50,434 bases of DNA from Rhodospirillales bacterium BBD 1991-14 (GTDB lineage Bacteria; Pseudomonadota; Alphaproteobacteria; Kiloniellales; Kiloniellaceae), in contig LYSY01000010.1 of the NCBI GenBank assembly GCA_001657395.1, positions 184,208 through 234,641 on the forward strand, written 5' to 3'. The translations under genes were made by a program, and so were the position numbers. The first letter of the stretch is position 1. Each line of letters opens with the position of its first letter. Under the pieces are notes generated by a model. The model searched no databases. It worked only from the letters and a program-made list of their open reading frames with translations, and was not told the DNA's origin. Positions 15,792 through 23,589 of the stretch are shown piece after piece.

Positions 15792-15887
15792 GCACGCCTT
15801 AAACGATCAGGCGGCCCCGGCCCTCGCTGGTGCAGGCGGCCGCCCAAGCAATGCCTTCCGAAGATTTCAAGTGTGTGTAGGGGATAC

Positions 15888-15940
15888 TTCGGAGGCCCGA
15901 GGCCGGCGGTTCGGGGGGACCGCCGGCCTCAGCATCCGAA
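15888..15940 (+). other. Large intercistronic stem-loop between nrdA and nrdB
   Basis: GAGGCCGGCGGT (15899-15910) pairs perfectly with ACCGCCGGCCTC (15919-15930) across an 8-nt loop, and outer arms TTCGGA/TCCGAA (15888-15893/15935-15940) extend the stem. No T-run follows, so it is unlikely to terminate. It lies 28 nt before the nrdB start, and an mRNA-stability or processing role that sets the nrdA:nrdB ratio is plausible. Confidence 0.75.
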
Positions 15941-15968
15941 AACCCTGCCGTGGGAGAACCAGAACGCC

Positions 15969-16928
15969 ATGTCCCTGCTCGACGCCAGCCCGGTCTACAA
16001 ACCCTTCCGCTACCCCTGGGCCTATGACGCCTGGCTGATGCAGCAGCGCATCCACTGGCTGCCGGAAGAGGTGCCGCTGGCCGACGACGTGAAGGACTGG
16101 AACCGTAACCTGACGGGCGCCGAGCGCAACCTGCTGACCCAGATCTTCCGCTTCTTCACCCAGTCCGACGTGGAAGTGAACAACTGCTACATGAAGCACT
16201 ACAGCCGGGTCTTCCAGCCGACCGAGGTGCAGATGATGCTGGCCGCCTTTTCCAACATGGAGACGGTGCACATCGCCGCCTACTCCCACCTGCTGGACAC
16301 CATCGGCATGCCGGAGTCCGAATACTCCGCCTTCCTTCATTACAAGGCGATGAAGGACAAGTACGACTACATGCATGAGTTCGGCTGCGACTCGAAAGAA
16401 GAGATCGCCAAGACCCTGGCCGTCTTCGGCGCCTTCACCGAAGGCCTGCAGCTCTTCGCCAGCTTCGCGATCCTGCTGAACTTCCCGCGCTTCAACAAGA
16501 TGAAGGGCATGGGCCAGATCGTCACCTGGTCAGTGCGCGACGAGACCCTGCACACCCAGTCGGCGATCCGGCTGTTCAAGACCTTCATCGAGGAGAACCC
16601 GGAGATCTGGACCGAGGCCTTCGAGAAGGATCTCTACCGGGCCTGCGAGACCATCGTCACCCACGAGGACGCCTTCATCGACCTTGCCTTCGAACAGGGC
16701 GGCATCGAAGGGCTCGAGGCGGAGGAGGTGAAAACCTACATCCGCTACATCGCCGACCGCCGCCTCACCCAGCTCGGCCTGCAGCCGATCTACCGCACGG
16801 AGAAGAACCCGCTGCCCTGGCTGGACGCGATCCTCAACGGCGTCGAACACGTGAACTTCTTCGAGAACCGCGCGACGGAGTATTCCAAGGCAGCGACCCG
16901 GGGCAGCTGGGAAGAGGCCTTCGACTAG
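15969..16928 (+). CDS. nrdB: Ribonucleoside-diphosphate reductase, class I beta subunit
   Basis: The 319-residue beta subunit holds the diiron-tyrosyl radical cofactor that starts catalysis in NrdA. The ligands are visible in order: Asp67 (FTQSDVEVNN), Glu98 and His101 (NMETVHIAAY), Glu in FTEGLQLFASF, and Glu and His in VRDETLHTQ. Tyr105, four residues after His101, is the expected radical tyrosine, so this is a conventional subclass Ia protein and not a tyrosine-less variant. No ATP cone is present here either. ATG 15969 was chosen because MSLLDASPVYKPF is a normal N-terminus and upstream in-frame codons run through the stem-loop. Confidence 0.96.
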   Translation: MSLLDASPVYKPFRYPWAYDAWLMQQRIHWLPEEVPLADDVKDWNRNLTGAERNLLTQIFRFFTQSDVEVNNCYMKHYSRVFQPTEVQMMLAAFSNMETVHIAAYSHLLDTIGMPESEYSAFLHYKAMKDKYDYMHEFGCDSKEEIAKTLAVFGAFTEGLQLFASFAILLNFPRFNKMKGMGQIVTWSVRDETLHTQSAIRLFKTFIEENPEIWTEAFEKDLYRACETIVTHEDAFIDLAFEQGGIEGLEAEEVKTYIRYIADRRLTQLGLQPIYRTEKNPLPWLDAILNGVEHVNFFENRATEYSKAATRGSWEEAFD

Positions 16929-16942
16929 GAGCGCATCGTCTT

Positions 16943-17040
16943 CACCCTTCGAGACGCGCCCTTCCGGGCGCTCCTCAGGGTAAGGACTTGTCTTGACGCC
17001 TCATCCTGAGGAGCTTGCGCAGCAAGCGTCTCGAAGGGTG
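16943..17040. repeat. REP-like palindromic element, 98 bp
   Basis: CACCCTTCGAGACGC (16943-16957) and GCGTCTCGAAGGGTG (17026-17040) are a perfect 15-bp inverted repeat. Inside them CTCCTCAGG (16971-16979) and CCTGAGGAG (17005-17013) form a second 9-bp pair. Elements with TTCGAGACGC arms and CTCAGGATGAGG-like cores are dispersed in many alphaproteobacterial genomes. It lies between the convergent nrdB and 17080 genes, where it may also stop transcription from both sides. Confidence 0.85.
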
Positions 17041-17079
17041 GATTGCCGAAGGATGGCCTGTCGACCGCTCTGGAGGACT

Positions 17080-17607
17080 TCACTTGTCGCTCAAGGGCCC
17101 GTCGTGCGCCACGTAGGCGCCGAAGGCCTGGCGGAAGAAGGCGAGGCATTGGGTGAGGCGCAGGCTGCCGTCCGGCGCCTGCTCCACGTAGGGATTGAGT
17201 TCGACGACCACGTCCAGGCTGTCGATCTCATGCCAGCGGATCAGGCTCTGAATGCGGTCGAAAAGGGCGCGCTTCCCAGCAATCTTCGCGTCCGCCCCGT
17301 CACTGCTTGGGTCCGTCCAGGGCATGCGCAGGGTGACCCCCTGGCAGCCCGGTGCGGCGGCGCCGGGCAGATCCCCCTGCAGATAGACCTCGAACTGGCC
17401 GCCGTCGCTGAAGGTGTATTCCAGGCCCGGATCGCCAATGGCGCCGATCTCCACCAGCCTGTCCCGCGTGAGTTCCAGCGTGAGGTGATAGTAGGTCCGC
17501 CCGCCGAAGACGTTGGCTTTCACCGCGTCGGCCTCGGCCGGTGGCGCAAGTGCCAGAGAGACAGCAACAGTCGCCAGGACCGCCTGCGCCGCGCAGATCT
17601 TTCGCAT
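17080..17607 (-). CDS. Secreted protein of unknown function
   Basis: I do not recognise a family. Start ATG 17607 (MRKICAAQAVLATVAVSLAL) follows GGGAAGGGAAG and gives a clear Sec signal peptide, cleaved near AEADA. About 150 mature residues follow, rich in beta-strand (TYYHLTLELTRDRLVEIGAI; QFEVYLQGDLPGA), with two cysteines (GCQGV and TQCLAFF) that could form a disulfide in the periplasm. An upstream in-frame ATG at 17706 would add a non-signal-like leader and is rejected. It is 133 bp from the larger secreted Sel1-like protein on the same strand. Confidence 0.7.
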   Translation of the reverse strand: MRKICAAQAVLATVAVSLALAPPAEADAVKANVFGGRTYYHLTLELTRDRLVEIGAIGDPGLEYTFSDGGQFEVYLQGDLPGAAAPGCQGVTLRMPWTDPSSDGADAKIAGKRALFDRIQSLIRWHEIDSLDVVVELNPYVEQAPDGSLRLTQCLAFFRQAFGAYVAHDGPLSDK

Positions 17608-17740
17608 GGCTTCCCTTCCCGAGACTGCGTTCAACTGCAAACGAAGCTTTGGCAGCACGGCGATCGCTGACCGCTCCAGGTTATCTGTGTCGATGAACCC
17701 GCGCAAAGCCCTTACCGTGTTTAGGCAGCGGGAGCGGTGA

Positions 17741-18916
17741 TCAGATCTTGTTCAGCAGCAGCGGGTAGCCGAGCATCATTTCACGACACTCCTCGTAGCG
17801 CTTCGATAGCCTGTACTCGATCTTGAAGCGCTTATAGAAGGCGGGGATCGAGAGCTTGGTGCAGGCGAAGAAATGATGGTGGACGGCAGCCAGCAGGCAG
17901 TCTCCAAAAGATGGCGCCTCTCGCTCGTGATAGCACCGCCGCAGGTGCCAACTCCTCGTGTCGTTGTCAAAAACCCTCGCCAGATAATCGAGCGATGCGA
18001 CGGCCTCCACTTCCAATGACTCCAACTGTTCCGAACTAAAGCAGTCCTCGAGACCCAGGCTGCCAGTGTAGTGCCCGGCCAAGCCGTTCCTTTCTGCGAG
18101 GAAACGACCTCGCGCCAGGAACTCGTCAACCGACGGACAGTCTTGGACTCCAGTGAGATCGCGCCATACCGGGGCGGTCGCGGCTGCGGCGACATGAGGG
18201 TCGACATCTGCGTACCCAAGCGCAAGGTAGGGATCGAACCCCCTCATGGACCCGGATTCTTCGGCTTCGCCTGAGCGAAGATCGGCAATGATGTGGAAGG
18301 ACGCCGAGATAGCCCTCAAATTGTCAAACGCGATCCGCCTGCCCATCTCGATAGCTTCGTCCGTTACGTCGTCACCGCAGTCATAACCGCCGAACGTGCA
18401 GAGATGGGCAAGGCGCCACTTGGACGCTTTATGACCCTTGAATCCGCTCGTCTGCTTTCCGGCAACGCCTCTCAGAAGCTCGAAAGCTCTTTGTGGGGAA
18501 GGTCTCAGGGCCTCCTCTGCCGTTGTCAGCGTCCAGTTGCTGTATTCCGGCCAGAAGCGCGACTCGGCGAGCTGAAACAGTGCTTCTTCGTTGCCGCTCG
18601 CAGCAGCCCTCCCAAAGGCGCCGACAGCCTGCTTGTAATCCCGCCCCTCGTGAAGCGGGTCGGCGTAGAGGTAACCGAGCAGGACATCGGCGTCGGCAAG
18701 CCCTTCGGCGCTGAGGTCTTCCAGGATCGCCTTGGCCTTGTCGTCTTCCAGGTCGGCGAAGTGCTGCGCGGCCTGCTTGAGGCGCGCGTCGGGCCCGGCG
18801 GCGGTCGCGACAGGCGAACCTGAAACCAGGAGCAAGATGGCCGCGAAAGCGCCAGCCAAGCCCGGAAACCCCTCGCAGCGCCAATCCCTGGTGACCAGAC
18901 GCCAAAACCTGCCCAT
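17741..18916 (-). CDS. Secreted protein with N-terminal Sel1/TPR-like helices
   Basis: The 391-residue product has an N-terminal hydrophobic segment (LAGAFAAILLLVSGSPVATA), probably a signal peptide. Sel1-like repeats follow at about 45-140: DADVLLGYLYADPLHEGRDY, then KQAVGAFGRAAASGNEEALF. The C-terminal two thirds is unlike anything I recognise and contains ten or so cysteines (HLCTFGGYDC, LRRCYHE, GDCLLA), suggesting disulfides after export. G+C is lower and codon use less biased than in nrdAB, so later acquisition is possible. The function is unknown; Sel1 domains usually mediate protein contacts. Confidence 0.7.
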   Translation of the reverse strand: MGRFWRLVTRDWRCEGFPGLAGAFAAILLLVSGSPVATAAGPDARLKQAAQHFADLEDDKAKAILEDLSAEGLADADVLLGYLYADPLHEGRDYKQAVGAFGRAAASGNEEALFQLAESRFWPEYSNWTLTTAEEALRPSPQRAFELLRGVAGKQTSGFKGHKASKWRLAHLCTFGGYDCGDDVTDEAIEMGRRIAFDNLRAISASFHIIADLRSGEAEESGSMRGFDPYLALGYADVDPHVAAAATAPVWRDLTGVQDCPSVDEFLARGRFLAERNGLAGHYTGSLGLEDCFSSEQLESLEVEAVASLDYLARVFDNDTRSWHLRRCYHEREAPSFGDCLLAAVHHHFFACTKLSIPAFYKRFKIEYRLSKRYEECREMMLGYPLLLNKI

Positions 18917-19073
18917 GCCGCCCCCGTCCGACGCTCCATCCCGGATTCAATCTTAGCGATTGTTTCCCGCTCTGTCGCGATGCTTTGAGTGGCGTCGGGG
19001 CAGTAGCCGCGACTGCCGCGCTCCCTGCTTCAGGCACGACCCGAGGGTTCATGCCCGAAGACAGGCGCGGCGC

Positions 19074-19538
19074 TCAGGCCAGCGCCACCTTCATCGCGTG
19101 CGCGAGGGTGTAGACGTTGGCGACGGCGAGCAGGCTGCCCCCGCGCTGCACCGGGGCCAGGAGGCGTTGCATCTCCCGGCTTTCGAAGGCATCGAGGCGG
19201 TCCCAGGCACCGGGCAGCCTGGGGCTTTCCAGCAGCCTGGCCGAGACGGCCTGGCCTTTGGGGTCGAGGCGCAGCGCCGGCAGGCCCTGGTGCTCGCCCT
19301 GGCCGACGCGGTCGAGCAAGCCCTGCAGCGTCGCCTCCGTCCAGCGGCCGCCGAGCCCGGCGATCTGGTGATGGTTCGCCTCCCCCGGTGCCAGGGTGCC
19401 GTAGATGGCGAGCTTCTCCGAGGGTCGGAAGAGCGTTTCGATGACGTCTTCCAGGGCTTCATCGTCCTTCGCCAGGCCGAGGCGTGCCCGGTTCACCCGC
19501 GTCAGCACCGTCAGCAGGCCGTCATGGTCCAAGGCCAT
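19074..19538 (-). CDS. Gamma-glutamylcyclotransferase (AIG2/GGACT)-like protein
   Basis: The 154-residue protein contains the AIG2/GGCT signature LAIYGTLAPGEANHHQI, where the YGTL-type loop binds the gamma-glutamyl group. RLPGAWDRLDAFESREMQRL follows, whose Asp/Glu-rich turn provides the catalytic acid in this fold, and it ends ANVYTLAHAM. Enzymes of the family release 5-oxoproline from gamma-glutamyl amines or peptides. I use ATG 19538 (MALDHDG), behind a GGGGAGGG stretch. The VOC gene lies 25 bp upstream on the same strand, so the two are probably one transcript; a link to glutathione-dependent detoxification is possible but unproven. Confidence 0.8.
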   Translation of the reverse strand: MALDHDGLLTVLTRVNRARLGLAKDDEALEDVIETLFRPSEKLAIYGTLAPGEANHHQIAGLGGRWTEATLQGLLDRVGQGEHQGLPALRLDPKGQAVSARLLESPRLPGAWDRLDAFESREMQRLLAPVQRGGSLLAVANVYTLAHAMKVALA

Positions 19539-19563
19539 AGGCCCGACACCCTCCCCTTTCGAC

Positions 19564-20010
19564 TCATGTCTTTGCCGGCAGCGTGACGCTGCCGTCGTCA
19601 TTCAGCGTCCAAAAGGGATTGAAGGCAACCTCCCAGAGGTGGCCGTCGGGGTCGGCGAAGTAGCCGGAGTAACCGCCCCAGAAAACCTCCTGCGCCGGTT
19701 TGACGATCGTCGCGCCGGCGGCCTCGGCCTCCTGCAGCGTCGCATCCACCGTGGCCTTGTCGCGCACGTTGTAGGCCAGGGTCGTGCCGCCGAAGTTCGC
19801 GGCCGGCTTCAAGTCGGCCAGCGGCAGCTCCGCGTCCTCGGCGAGAGCCTCCAAGCCGTAGAGACCCAGCAGCATGCCGCCAAGCTGGTAGAAGGCGACC
19901 CGGCCCTCCACACCGTCGCCGAGCGCCCAGCCCAAACCCTCTTCGTAGAAGGTGCGGGCGCGCGCCATATCGCGTACGCCCAGGGTCACCATCGAAAGCC
20001 GCTGCTCCAT
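19564..20010 (-). CDS. VOC (glyoxalase/bleomycin-resistance fold) family protein
   Basis: A 148-residue protein with paired beta-alpha-beta-beta-beta modules: MVTLGVRDMARARTFYEEGL in the first and TLAYNVRDKATVDATLQEAE in the second, closing with YFADPDGHLWEVAFNPF. The DPDGHxWE segment carries the usual metal-ligand Glu. The family covers glyoxalases, dioxygenases and sequestering resistance proteins, so the exact activity is open. ATG 20010 follows AGGAG. It heads a two-gene minus-strand unit with the gamma-glutamylcyclotransferase-like gene and is divergent from the desaturase. Confidence 0.88.
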   Translation of the reverse strand: MEQRLSMVTLGVRDMARARTFYEEGLGWALGDGVEGRVAFYQLGGMLLGLYGLEALAEDAELPLADLKPAANFGGTTLAYNVRDKATVDATLQEAEAAGATIVKPAQEVFWGGYSGYFADPDGHLWEVAFNPFWTLNDDGSVTLPAKT

Positions 20011-20130
20011 CAAATTGCTCCTGTTATCGACTCTTCTCATTCGGGCCGGGTCGGGAGCCTAGACCAGGGGCCAACGAACAATCTCCTGCCAATTCCACGA
20101 AAGCCGCAGCGAGCCTAGCTTTATCTGCAA

Positions 20131-20159
20131 TTGACTAATTAGCCAATTAGCTACATAAT
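20131..20159 (+). promoter_or_regulatory. Desaturase promoter with operator-like inverted repeat
   Basis: TTGACT (20131-20136) and CATAAT (20154-20159) are -35 and -10 elements 17 bp apart, 27 bp before the desaturase start codon. Between them CTAATT (20135-20140) and AATTAG (20145-20150) form a perfect 6-4-6 inverted repeat. A repressor bound there would block RNA polymerase. The cognate regulator is not adjacent. Confidence 0.6.
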
Positions 20160-20185
20160 AACCTGACACAGAACAGGAGAGAGCC

Positions 20186-21163
20186 GTGACCGTCTGCAGT
20201 TCGACCGAACGCGTGAAAGCCGGACCGGGCGTGAACGCCGCCGAGGGCGTCGTGCGCTGGCGGCCCGGCAAGTCGCTCTGGGTGGCGGCCATGACCCTGG
20301 TCGGCGTTGTCGGCGCCCCCTTCACCTTCAGCGCCGAGGCCCTCGCGCTTTTCCTCGTCACCACCGCCGTCACCATCTGCGCCGGCCACTCCGTCGGCAT
20401 GCACCGCCTGCTCATTCACCGCAGCTTCAAGACGCCGAAGGCGCTGGAGTACCTGCTGGTCTGGCTTGGCGTGCTGGTGGGCATGGCCGGCCCCTTCGGC
20501 ATGATCCGCGCCCACGACCTGCGCGACTGGGCCCAGCGGCAGCGCGCCTGCCACGACCATTCGAGCCACGGACGCCCCTTTCTGACCGACGCCTTCTGGC
20601 AGATGCATTGCGATCTCGACCTGAAGCGCCCCCCAAGACTCGAAATCGAAGCGGAGGTGCGGGACGATCCGGTCTATCGCTTTTTCGAGCGGACCTGGAT
20701 GCTGCAGAACCTCGCGCTCGCAGTGGTCTTCTTCGCCATCGGCGGCCTCGCCTGGGTGGTCTGGGGTGTCTGCCTGCGGGTCGCGGTCTCGCTGACCGGG
20801 CACTGGCTGGTCGGCCACTTCGCCCACCGGCGCCCGTCAGGGAAATGGTACGTCGCCGGCGCCTGCGTTCAGGGATTCAACGTGCCCTTTGCCGCCCTGG
20901 TCACCTTCGGCGAGTCCTGGCACAACAACCACCACGCCTTTCCCGGATCGGCGCGTCTGGGCCTCGAAAAGGGTCAGGCCGACCCCGGCTGGTGGATGAT
21001 CCTTGTCCTGCGCGCGCTCGGCCTGGCCTGGGACATCCGTACGCCTACAACCCTCCCCGCCCGCGCCGATCTCCATCGTCTGCCGCCAGATCATACTGCA
21101 GCGGACCGGACCCGCGAAGGCTTCTCCGGCACCTTGGGCAGCAGCCATGCAGAACTGTCATGA
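20186..21163 (+). CDS. Membrane acyl-CoA/acyl-lipid fatty acid desaturase
   Basis: A 325-residue diiron membrane enzyme that inserts a double bond into a fatty acyl chain using oxygen. All three histidine clusters are present: GHSVGMHRLLIHRSF (His68, 73, 78), the HDLRDWAQRQRACHDHSSHG segment, and ESWHNNHHAFP. Hydrophobic helices flank them (MTLVGVVGAPF; LALAVVFFAIGGLAW). The second box is longer than the usual HDxxH form. Translation starts at GTG 20186 behind AGGAGAGAG. The dedicated promoter with an inverted repeat suggests regulation, for example by temperature or lipid state. The final ~30 residues are unconserved-looking. Confidence 0.9.
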   Translation: MTVCSSTERVKAGPGVNAAEGVVRWRPGKSLWVAAMTLVGVVGAPFTFSAEALALFLVTTAVTICAGHSVGMHRLLIHRSFKTPKALEYLLVWLGVLVGMAGPFGMIRAHDLRDWAQRQRACHDHSSHGRPFLTDAFWQMHCDLDLKRPPRLEIEAEVRDDPVYRFFERTWMLQNLALAVVFFAIGGLAWVVWGVCLRVAVSLTGHWLVGHFAHRRPSGKWYVAGACVQGFNVPFAALVTFGESWHNNHHAFPGSARLGLEKGQADPGWWMILVLRALGLAWDIRTPTTLPARADLHRLPPDHTAADRTREGFSGTLGSSHAELS

Positions 21164-21249
21164 CTTTCTCCTTGGTCGCCGCCACCGGTCTCGCCTATCA
21201 TTCCAGGTAATTCTTCCGACATCCTTTCTTCACGGAGACCTGAGGACCC

Positions 21250-23586
21250 ATGGGGCGATTTGGCGTTGGCCAGGGCCTGCGCCGGGTGGAAGACGTACGC
21301 TTCCTGACCGGCCAGGGCCGCTATAGCGACGACATCAAACTGGAGGGGCAGAGCTACGCCGTCTTGGTGCGCAGTCCCTTTGCACATGCAGAGATCACCG
21401 GCATCGATCTGGATGATGCCAAGGCGGCGCCGGGCGTGCTGGGTGTTTACACGGCCGAGGACCTGAGCGCCGACGGCGTCGGCGACATCCCCTGCCTGGT
21501 GCCGATGCCCGGCAAGAACGGCGGCAGGACCGTGATGCCGCCGCACCCTGCGCTGGCCCGCGGGCGGGTGCGCCATGTCGGCGATCCGGTCGTGCTGGTG
21601 GTGGCCGAAAGCGTGGCAGAGGCGCGCGATGCCGCCGAACTGGTGATGGTCGACTACGACGAGTTGCCGGCGGTCACCGAGACCCGGACCGCCGCCGCCC
21701 CCGGCCAGCCCCAGATCTGGGACGAGGCCCCCGCCAACACCAGCCTGGTCTGGGAAATGGGCGACGAGGCCGGCACCCGCGCCGCCTTCGACAAGGCCGA
21801 CCACGTGACGCGGCTGGAGTTCGTCAACAACCGCGTCGTCGTCAACGCGATGGAACCGCGCGCCACCATCGGCGACTACGACGCGGCCAGCGAGACCTTC
21901 ACGCTGCACACCGGCAATCAGGGCTCCCACCGCATGCTGGGGCCGCTCAGCACGATATTCCAGGTGCCGCAGGAGAAACTGCATGTCATCTCGCCCGACG
22001 TGGGCGGCGGCTTCGGGATGAAGATCTTCGTCTACCCGGAGACCGTGCTGGTGCTCTTTGCGGCGCGGCGCCTGGGCCGGCCGGTGCGCTGGATTTCGGA
22101 GCGCAGCGAGGGTTTTCTCAGCGACACCCAGGGCCGCGACCACGTGAGTCTGGCCGAGCTGGCGCTGGACTCCAGCGGCAAGGCGCTCGGCCTGCGGGTT
22201 ACCACCACCGCCAACATGGGCGCCTACCTGTCCAACTTTGCGCCTTTCATTCCGACCGGGTGCTACGGCCCGATGCTGAGCGGTCTCTACACCATTCCTG
22301 TTGGCTACACGGAAGTCACCTGCGTCTTCACCAACACCGTTCCGGTCGATGCCTACCGCGGCGCAGGCCGGCCGGAGGCGGCCTACATGATCGAGCGGCT
22401 GATGGACGCCGCGGCGCGCGACATGGGACTCGGCCCCGACGACCTGCGGCGGCGCAACTTCATCGCGCCGGAGGCCCTGCCCTTCACCACCGCGTTCGGA
22501 GAAACCTACGACAGCGGTGACTTCGCCGAGATCATGGCGCGCGGCATGGCCGCGGCCGACTGGGCCGGCTTTGCCGCCCGCCGCGCCGAGGCCGCCGCCC
22601 GCGGCAGGCTGCGCGGCCTGGGCATGGCCAGCTACGGCGAGGTCTGCGGCTCCAACGGCGAGGAAACCGCGCGCCTGAAACTGCGCGAGGACGGCGGCGT
22701 CACCCTGTGGATCGGCACCCAGTCCAACGGCCAGGGGCATTTCACCGCCTACACCCAATTGCTCGCCGACAAACTGGGCCTTGAGCCGGAGCAGGTCGAG
22801 ATCCATCAGGGCGACTCCTGGGATCTGCCCCAGGGCGGCGGTACCGGCGGCTCGCGCTCGCTGCTGATGGGCGGCATGGCGCTGGACGGCGCCGCGGACA
22901 AGGTGATCGAACGCAGCCGCAAGATCGCCGGCCACCTGCTGGAGGCCGCCGAGGCGGACATCGAGTTCGCGGAAGGCATCTTCACCGTTGCCGGCACCGA
23001 CCGCCGCGTCAGCCTGACCGACGTGGCCAAGGCGACCCAGGGAGACAGCCTGCCGGAGGATCTGCGTGAGACGCCCGACGAACAGCACCACATCGTCGCC
23101 GGCAAGCAGACCTATCCCAACGGCTGCCATCTCTGCGAACTGGAGGTCGATCCGGAGACCGGCACGGTGCGCCTGCAGCGTTACGTCGTGGTCGACGACT
23201 TCGGCACCCTGGTGAACCCGCTGATGGCTGCGGGGCAGGTGCACGGCGGCACGGTCCAGGGCATCGGCCAGGCACTGCTGGAACGCACCGTCTATGACGA
23301 GAACGGGCAGTTGCTGAGCGGCTCCTTCATGGACTACTGCATGCCCCGCGCCGACGACCTGCCCTCCATCGAACTCACCATGGTGGAGGACATGCCCTGC
23401 CAGACCAATCCCATGGGCGTGAAGGGCGCCGGCGAGGCCGGGGCCATCGGCGCCTGTCCGGCGGTTATCAATGCGCTGGTTGACGCACTTTCGCCCCTCG
23501 GCATCCGTCACATTGACATGCCGGCAACGCCGGAGAAGGTCTGGCGCGCCATCCAGGACGCGCAGCAACGTCAAGCAGCGGAGTAA
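21250..23586 (+). CDS. Form-II CoxL-like molybdenum hydroxylase large subunit (xanthine dehydrogenase family)
   Basis: The 778-residue protein has the CoxL plan: a small N-terminal domain (GQGLRRVEDVRFLTGQGRYS), molybdopterin-binding motifs (ISPDVGGGFGMKIFVYPE) and the conserved Glu in GVKGAGEAGAIGA that acts as base. The active-site loop reads AYRGAGR, the form-II signature; true CO dehydrogenases have AYRCSFR with the copper-binding Cys. It should therefore hydroxylate an organic substrate (an aldehyde or N-heterocycle), not oxidise CO. The family normally works as an L-M-S trimer with FAD and 2Fe-2S subunits, but neither coxM nor coxS is in the window. ATG 21250 follows GAGG. Confidence 0.9.
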   Translation: MGRFGVGQGLRRVEDVRFLTGQGRYSDDIKLEGQSYAVLVRSPFAHAEITGIDLDDAKAAPGVLGVYTAEDLSADGVGDIPCLVPMPGKNGGRTVMPPHPALARGRVRHVGDPVVLVVAESVAEARDAAELVMVDYDELPAVTETRTAAAPGQPQIWDEAPANTSLVWEMGDEAGTRAAFDKADHVTRLEFVNNRVVVNAMEPRATIGDYDAASETFTLHTGNQGSHRMLGPLSTIFQVPQEKLHVISPDVGGGFGMKIFVYPETVLVLFAARRLGRPVRWISERSEGFLSDTQGRDHVSLAELALDSSGKALGLRVTTTANMGAYLSNFAPFIPTGCYGPMLSGLYTIPVGYTEVTCVFTNTVPVDAYRGAGRPEAAYMIERLMDAAARDMGLGPDDLRRRNFIAPEALPFTTAFGETYDSGDFAEIMARGMAAADWAGFAARRAEAAARGRLRGLGMASYGEVCGSNGEETARLKLREDGGVTLWIGTQSNGQGHFTAYTQLLADKLGLEPEQVEIHQGDSWDLPQGGGTGGSRSLLMGGMALDGAADKVIERSRKIAGHLLEAAEADIEFAEGIFTVAGTDRRVSLTDVAKATQGDSLPEDLRETPDEQHHIVAGKQTYPNGCHLCELEVDPETGTVRLQRYVVVDDFGTLVNPLMAAGQVHGGTVQGIGQALLERTVYDENGQLLSGSFMDYCMPRADDLPSIELTMVEDMPCQTNPMGVKGAGEAGAIGACPAVINALVDALSPLGIRHIDMPATPEKVWRAIQDAQQRQAAE

Positions 23587-23589
23587 GAT

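Noticed and set aside
21250-23586. Aerobic carbon monoxide dehydrogenase (form I)
   Set aside because: The active-site loop is AYRGAGR, lacking the Cys of AYRCSFR that binds copper in CO dehydrogenase, and the M and S subunits are absent.
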